Of a stretch of 64,000 bases of DNA, positions 60,166-64,000 are shown piece by piece. A program made the translations under genes and the position numbers. The notes beneath the pieces were generated by a model that ran no database searches, was not told the origin of the DNA, and was given only the letters and a program-made list of their open reading frames with translations. The stretch comes from Acidobacteriaceae bacterium (lineage in GTDB: Bacteria; Acidobacteriota; Terriglobia; Terriglobales; Acidobacteriaceae): positions 1,116,001 through 1,180,000 of the forward strand of contig JAPWKE010000003.1 of the NCBI GenBank assembly GCA_028283655.1. Direction: 5' to 3'. The first letter of the stretch is position 1, and each line of letters begins with the position of its first letter.

Positions 60166-62916
60166 TTACTGAACGATTACCTTCACCGTAGAACTCTTCG
60201 TCACAGCCGTTCCATTCACTGTCCCTGTCGCAGCAACGTTAATCGTGTACGTTCCTACAGGCGTCGGTGTGCGGGCAGAGGCGATGGATGTCGGCGTTGT
60301 AGCGGAGTTCGAGCAGCCAGAGCTTCCTACCGTTACGGCAGCGCCGATCGCGACGATTGCAAGCGTGGCCAGCTTTCTTCTGCGTGGTGCAGCGATCAAG
60401 AGAAGGAGCGCGAAGGCCCCTGCGACCAATCCGGTTGCGGCCGTCGCGCTGTGTTGCGAGTCCAAGCCACCGGTAAAGGCGAGCACGGTGAGCGTTGTCG
60501 ACTGAGCCGTTGTGCTTGTGAAGTTCAGTGACGTTGCGCTGAGTGTGAGCTGTCCTGCAAAGGTGGATGTGGAGCTCAGCGTGAAAGCTACATTCCCCGT
60601 GAAGCCTCCGGTTGGAGTTACGGTAAGGACGATCCCTTGAGAGCTATCCCCAGAGGCCACGTTCACGGTAGTCGTTGTGGGTGTGAGGGTAAAGCCCTGC
60701 GTCACGGCTGTGCTTACCGTGAAGGTAAACGCGCCGACGGAGCCAGCATAGGTGCCATCGCCCGCATAGGATGCCTGCATTTTGTGGGTTCCTGCGGCAA
60801 GCCCGGTCGTGCTCAAGCTATACGTTGCCACACCGCTGCTGCTCAGTGTTGCAGAACCCATCACCGTTCCATCGAGAAGGAACTCGACGGTTCCCGTTGG
60901 CGTAGCGGTCGTGGAGGTAAAGACGCTGGTCACCGTTGCAGTGAATGTGACCGCGGAGCCAGTCGTGACGGAAGAGACGTTGCCCGCGATGTCTGTGCGC
61001 GAGCTGGCGGCTCCTGCCGGCGTCGTTGCAGTGGCCGTAACAAGCGGCCAGTCGTTTACCAGGTTGTAGGCGTCGACCGAGCCGAGACCTGAAGCACGGT
61101 CGTATCCGGTAGCCGCGGTGTAGCCGATCGTTCCGCCGCTGGCGCAGTCGGTAGAGCCAGTGGTGCATGTCACGGCATTGCTGCCTGACGTTACGTCATG
61201 GAAGACGCTGGACGCATAGCTGCTGGCCGCCAGCGTGTAGAGCGTGTTGTTGGCAACGCCAACGCGTCCGTTCTTTTGGACGACCATCGCCATGAGCCCG
61301 GAAAATACCGGAACTCCTACGCTTGTCCCGCCGATCACTGCGACCGAGCCAGTGCTGTCGTAGAAGCCGTTTGTGCAGGTGTTCGGAGTGCACAAAAGAT
61401 AAGGGTCGTGATTGGCTGAGGCGCTGAAGGAAACATCCGGAACATCGCGCGTTCCATCATCGGTTATGGCTACGCCAAAGATCGTGCCGGTTTGCCACGA
61501 GGGCTTAGCAAAGTAGCTGCTGGAGCCGCCACCGCCTGCCGTCAGGTTGACGCCGCTGGTCGAGTCATTCCACACGACCTCAGGAATGTACTGCGTGGCG
61601 GAACCGCCGGTGCTTCCGTTCGTCGAACTCCAGTAGGTTCCGGTGCCTTCGCTAAACGTCGTCCCACCTACGCCCGTGACGTAAGGTGAGGACGCGGGAA
61701 AATCGACGGCGAGACCTTGTGTCGCGCTTGTCGCTTTGTAGTCGCAATCAGCCGCACCGGAGTCTCCTGCGGGGGAGACGATCGTGATGCCCTGCGCAGC
61801 TCCCTGCTCCAGCAGTTGGTTGTAATAGGCAAGCTCGCTTACGCCGAGGTCGGCTTCGCAAGTTCCGTAGCTGTTGGAGATGATCGGTGCAACGTTGTTA
61901 TCGATTGCTTCTGTGATTGATCCGTTCAGTACATCGGTGGAGGTTACGAAGAGGACCGAAGCCTTCGGAGCCATCGCTCCTGCCCACTCAAGGTCCAACT
62001 CCGATTCATAGAGATCGTCGGTCGAGGGATAGCCCGGGTCCACGCCATACAACGAGACTGTGGGGGCGTTGGCCGCGAGTCCGGCGGCGGAGCGGAAGGC
62101 TGCGATGTCGGCTGGGTAAATATCCGTCTGCCCAACGACGGCGATGGTCACGCCTGTGCCGTCCGTGCCGGAAGAGATCAGGTTTTGCGCGTCATAAATC
62201 GTGTACAGATCGCCTGGAGCGAGGTAGTGCGTCGCGGATGATGATGTGAACTGCGGTGAAAGCGAACTGCTGCTCGTGGGGGACACGATGCGTCTTACGG
62301 TGCGCGGCCTCAAGGCCAGATCGTCCACCCCTGTAACGGCGGAGGTGATGTTCGATAGAGCTGCAGGCAAAGTCAGCGCCGCAGTGTTGGCGATATGCTC
62401 TTTGCCTTCTACGCTAACGCGTTGGATTTTCGTTTGGAATGCGGCTTGCGCCGTGGCTACCGTTCCCGAAAAACGCACATACTGGCCACCCCGGCCAATA
62501 CTCTTCACGGTGAAGCCCTGTGCCTTCAACCACGCCTGGGCCTTGGCCAGGTCCGCGTCCGCTACGCCGAACTGTGCGCGGAAGGTTTCCGGTGTGAGCC
62601 ACTGGTGATAACGCGCAGAGTGCGGGTTTTGCTGGTCGGCGAGCAGTTGAACAAGCGCCTGGCTTTGGGCATTCGTCATGCTGAAACGCAGGCTCATGTT
62701 TGGCAGCATGTCCTCAGAGGCAGCCGCTCCAAGGACGGTTGCTGAACGTAGACGAGGCGATACGCTTCCGCTTACAACGGAACGTGAACTGTTATCGACA
62801 GCACCGACGCGGACCGCTGGGCCAACCTGTGTGAATGCCGACGGGCAAGCAGAGAGAACGGTTACGACAATTGCCGACAGCACCCACCGTTTACACGTCG
62901 GAACAAGCCCCTGCAT
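60166..62916 (-). CDS. S53 (sedolisin/kumamolisin) protease with Ig-like repeat and C-terminal TM-RRR-TM module
   Basis: About 916 residues from ATG 62916, chosen over 62940 because AGGAAG lies 9 nt upstream. Order: signal peptide; pro-kumamolisin propeptide (MSLRFSMTNAQSQALVQLLADQQ, YHQWLTPETFRAQFG); S53 catalytic domain with ESELD (Glu/Asp), SPAGDSGA (oxyanion Asp) and GGTSVGVP (nucleophile Ser), plus calcium-type GYDRASGLGSVD. One Ig-like beta sandwich follows (TPTGTVEFLLDG...AGTHKMQASYAGDG), then a second beta-rich segment. The last 100 residues are helix-RRRK-helix-GlyCys plus a terminal beta strand. It is a predicted acid serine-carboxyl endopeptidase, exported. Confidence 0.9.
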   Translation of the reverse strand: MQGLVPTCKRWVLSAIVVTVLSACPSAFTQVGPAVRVGAVDNSSRSVVSGSVSPRLRSATVLGAAASEDMLPNMSLRFSMTNAQSQALVQLLADQQNPHSARYHQWLTPETFRAQFGVADADLAKAQAWLKAQGFTVKSIGRGGQYVRFSGTVATAQAAFQTKIQRVSVEGKEHIANTAALTLPAALSNITSAVTGVDDLALRPRTVRRIVSPTSSSSLSPQFTSSSATHYLAPGDLYTIYDAQNLISSGTDGTGVTIAVVGQTDIYPADIAAFRSAAGLAANAPTVSLYGVDPGYPSTDDLYESELDLEWAGAMAPKASVLFVTSTDVLNGSITEAIDNNVAPIISNSYGTCEADLGVSELAYYNQLLEQGAAQGITIVSPAGDSGAADCDYKATSATQGLAVDFPASSPYVTGVGGTTFSEGTGTYWSSTNGSTGGSATQYIPEVVWNDSTSGVNLTAGGGGSSSYFAKPSWQTGTIFGVAITDDGTRDVPDVSFSASANHDPYLLCTPNTCTNGFYDSTGSVAVIGGTSVGVPVFSGLMAMVVQKNGRVGVANNTLYTLAASSYASSVFHDVTSGSNAVTCTTGSTDCASGGTIGYTAATGYDRASGLGSVDAYNLVNDWPLVTATATTPAGAASSRTDIAGNVSSVTTGSAVTFTATVTSVFTSTTATPTGTVEFLLDGTVMGSATLSSSGVATYSLSTTGLAAGTHKMQASYAGDGTYAGSVGAFTFTVSTAVTQGFTLTPTTTTVNVASGDSSQGIVLTVTPTGGFTGNVAFTLSSTSTFAGQLTLSATSLNFTSTTAQSTTLTVLAFTGGLDSQHSATAATGLVAGAFALLLLIAAPRRRKLATLAIVAIGAAVTVGSSGCSNSATTPTSIASARTPTPVGTYTINVAATGTVNGTAVTKSSTVKVIVQ

Positions 62917-63049
62917 CGCCATATGCTTCCTGCAATCCATGATTTTGAAGTCTTACTACGTCTAGACGACGGACAAGGTCCATCGGGTGACGCTGCCACG
63001 AGTCTGGTGAAGAATTCAACTATATCTACAGTCCGGTGGTGTGGGCTGC

Positions 63050-64000
63050 CTACTGAATCGTCACCTGGAAGTAGGCTGTGTGTTTATTAGTGGTGACGCC
63101 ATCTGTTCCCGCAGCGGTGATCGTGAACTGTTGCGCACCGGAAGGTGTTCCTCCGCTGGAAGAAGAGCCGCCGCCGCCCGTAGACGTCTCCGAGCGGACG
63201 GTGGTGCATCCCCCGGTTGTTCCCAGAACGAAGATAGCCATTGCCAATGCTGCGAGCTGAAGCCAGCGAACGCGACGGCGTCGGATGAATCCCAGCAGCA
63301 GAGCGCCAAGCCCGGCCACGCCTGCGAACGCGATATCGCGTCGTCCGCTATGAAGCGCGGCGGTTGCTGCTGTCGTCGTAATCGTCATAGTGGCGACGCC
63401 GCCTCCGCCTGTCAGAACGCTGGGCGAGAAGCTGCAGGTTGTTGCTGTTCCTGCTGGCGGTGTGCAGGCAAGAACAACGCTGCCGGTAAAGCCATATTGC
63501 GGAGCGACGGTAGCGAGTGCGGTTACGGTCTGGCCCTTGGTTGTCGTGGCGCTCGACGGCGAAAACACGACGCTGTAATCCTGGATCGTCACAGCGACCG
63601 CCGTGGCCGTGGATGTGGTGAAGGAGGTGGAACCGGCGAAGACCGCAAGAATCGTATGCGTGCCTGCCTTCAATCCCGTGGTCTGGAAGGACGTGAAGGC
63701 GGAGGACACTCCGCCCTGCGTGAGAGCGGCAGAACCAAGCAGCGTTTGAATGCCGCCGAAGGTGTCGTAGAAGTTCACGGTTCCGGTGGGAATGCCCGGG
63801 CTGGTGTTCGTCGTTGTTGCTACAGAGCTGACCACGACGGTGAAGATCTCGTTCGCACCCTGCAACGCGGTCGTGTAGTTCGGGGTGAGGGTGGACGTCG
63901 TATCTACCGTGGCTGCCGCAATCGTTGCCACCGTGGAGGTGCTGCTGCCGCAGTTCGTATCGCCCGCATACACCGCGTAGACGGTGTTCTTCGTGCTCGA
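63050..64000 (-). CDS. Surface protein with Ig-like repeats and C-terminal TM-RRR-TM module, 5' part outside the window
   Basis: The frame is open through the right edge (no start seen; a GTG at 63973 is internal), so only the C-terminal ~316 residues are visible. They contain the end of one Ig-like repeat (NTVYAVYAGD), a full one (TLTPNYTTALQGANEIFTVVV...GTHTILAVFAGSTSF), a second type of beta domain (DYSVVFSPSSATTTKGQTVTA), then helix-RRRR-helix, GGC, a Gly/Ser-rich linker and a terminal strand ending VTIQ. It is similar in layout to the sedolisin tail, so both probably use the same export or anchoring route. The N-terminal function is unknown. Confidence 0.85.
   Translation of the reverse strand, partial: SSTKNTVYAVYAGDTNCGSSTSTVATIAAATVDTTSTLTPNYTTALQGANEIFTVVVSSVATTTNTSPGIPTGTVNFYDTFGGIQTLLGSAALTQGGVSSAFTSFQTTGLKAGTHTILAVFAGSTSFTTSTATAVAVTIQDYSVVFSPSSATTTKGQTVTALATVAPQYGFTGSVVLACTPPAGTATTCSFSPSVLTGGGGVATMTITTTAATAALHSGRRDIAFAGVAGLGALLLGFIRRRRVRWLQLAALAMAIFVLGTTGGCTTVRSETSTGGGGSSSSGGTPSGAQQFTITAAGTDGVTTNKHTAYFQVTIQ

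Overview
The window looks like a chromosomal segment of an Acidobacteriota genome, probably from the Terriglobia/Acidobacteriaceae group (Terriglobus, Granulicella or Edaphobacter type). This placement is inferred from the proteins, not from a marker-gene search. The supporting features are a GC-rich Gram-negative gene set (LpxD, LspA, TonB, a TonB-dependent receptor with an N-terminal carboxypeptidase-like domain, a PagL-like protein), a sedolisin protease with Ig-like repeats, and the TM-RRR-TM-GlyCys C-terminal tails often seen on secreted acidobacterial proteins. Most of the window is ordinary core genome. I see no prophage, insertion sequence, CRISPR array or integrase.

Layout. 1-5.5 kb: purine operon on the minus strand (purF, long-type purL, start of purM). 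5.7-9.3 kb: yebC, a PagL-like outer-membrane protein, ftcD and a secreted hypothetical protein, ended by a 50-bp perfect palindrome. 9.3-12.9 kb: an ECF sigma factor with a zinc-finger anti-sigma partner, divergent from a lytic transglycosylase, then tRNA-Leu(UAA). 13-21.5 kb, minus strand: SprT-like metalloprotein, then the run ileS-lspA-uvrA-TPR protein. 21.7-25 kb: tonB, a CYTH enzyme, a newly read 55-codon frame, a Sua5/TsaC-type protein and an Hfq-like protein. 25.1-30.2 kb: tmk, a cytochrome P450 and holB in tight order, a 52-residue membrane protein, lpxD and a conserved hypothetical. 30.4-36.7 kb: a poly(A)-polymerase/CCA-type nucleotidyltransferase with a histone-H1-like tail, then a large sensor kinase and its sigma-54-type response regulator.

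36.9-41.8 kb: an ArgD-like aminotransferase, three alpha/beta hydrolases (two of them tandem paralogues) and an M20 deacetylase/peptidase. 41.8-48.3 kb: dnaE, a DoxX-like protein, accA, a CPBP-type membrane protein and a 59-residue zinc-ribbon protein with a textbook terminator. 48.4-52.8 kb: an amidinotransferase-fold protein with Ser at the expected nucleophile position, rlpA, thiD, thiS, a GT4 glycosyltransferase and tRNA-Ser(GGA). 53-57.6 kb: a three-gene minus-strand locus (Cys/His/Met-rich exported protein, TonB-dependent receptor, PepSY membrane protein with a Met/His-rich loop) that reads as a metal, perhaps copper, uptake or sensing module. 57.6-64 kb: tRNA-Asp(GUC), ppk1, and two surface proteins, the second running off the window edge.

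The best candidates for something undescribed are the shared C-terminal module of the two surface proteins, the metal-linked receptor locus, the predicted nucleophile-less amidinotransferase, and the small proteins at 22764-22931, 28488-28646 and 48098-48277.
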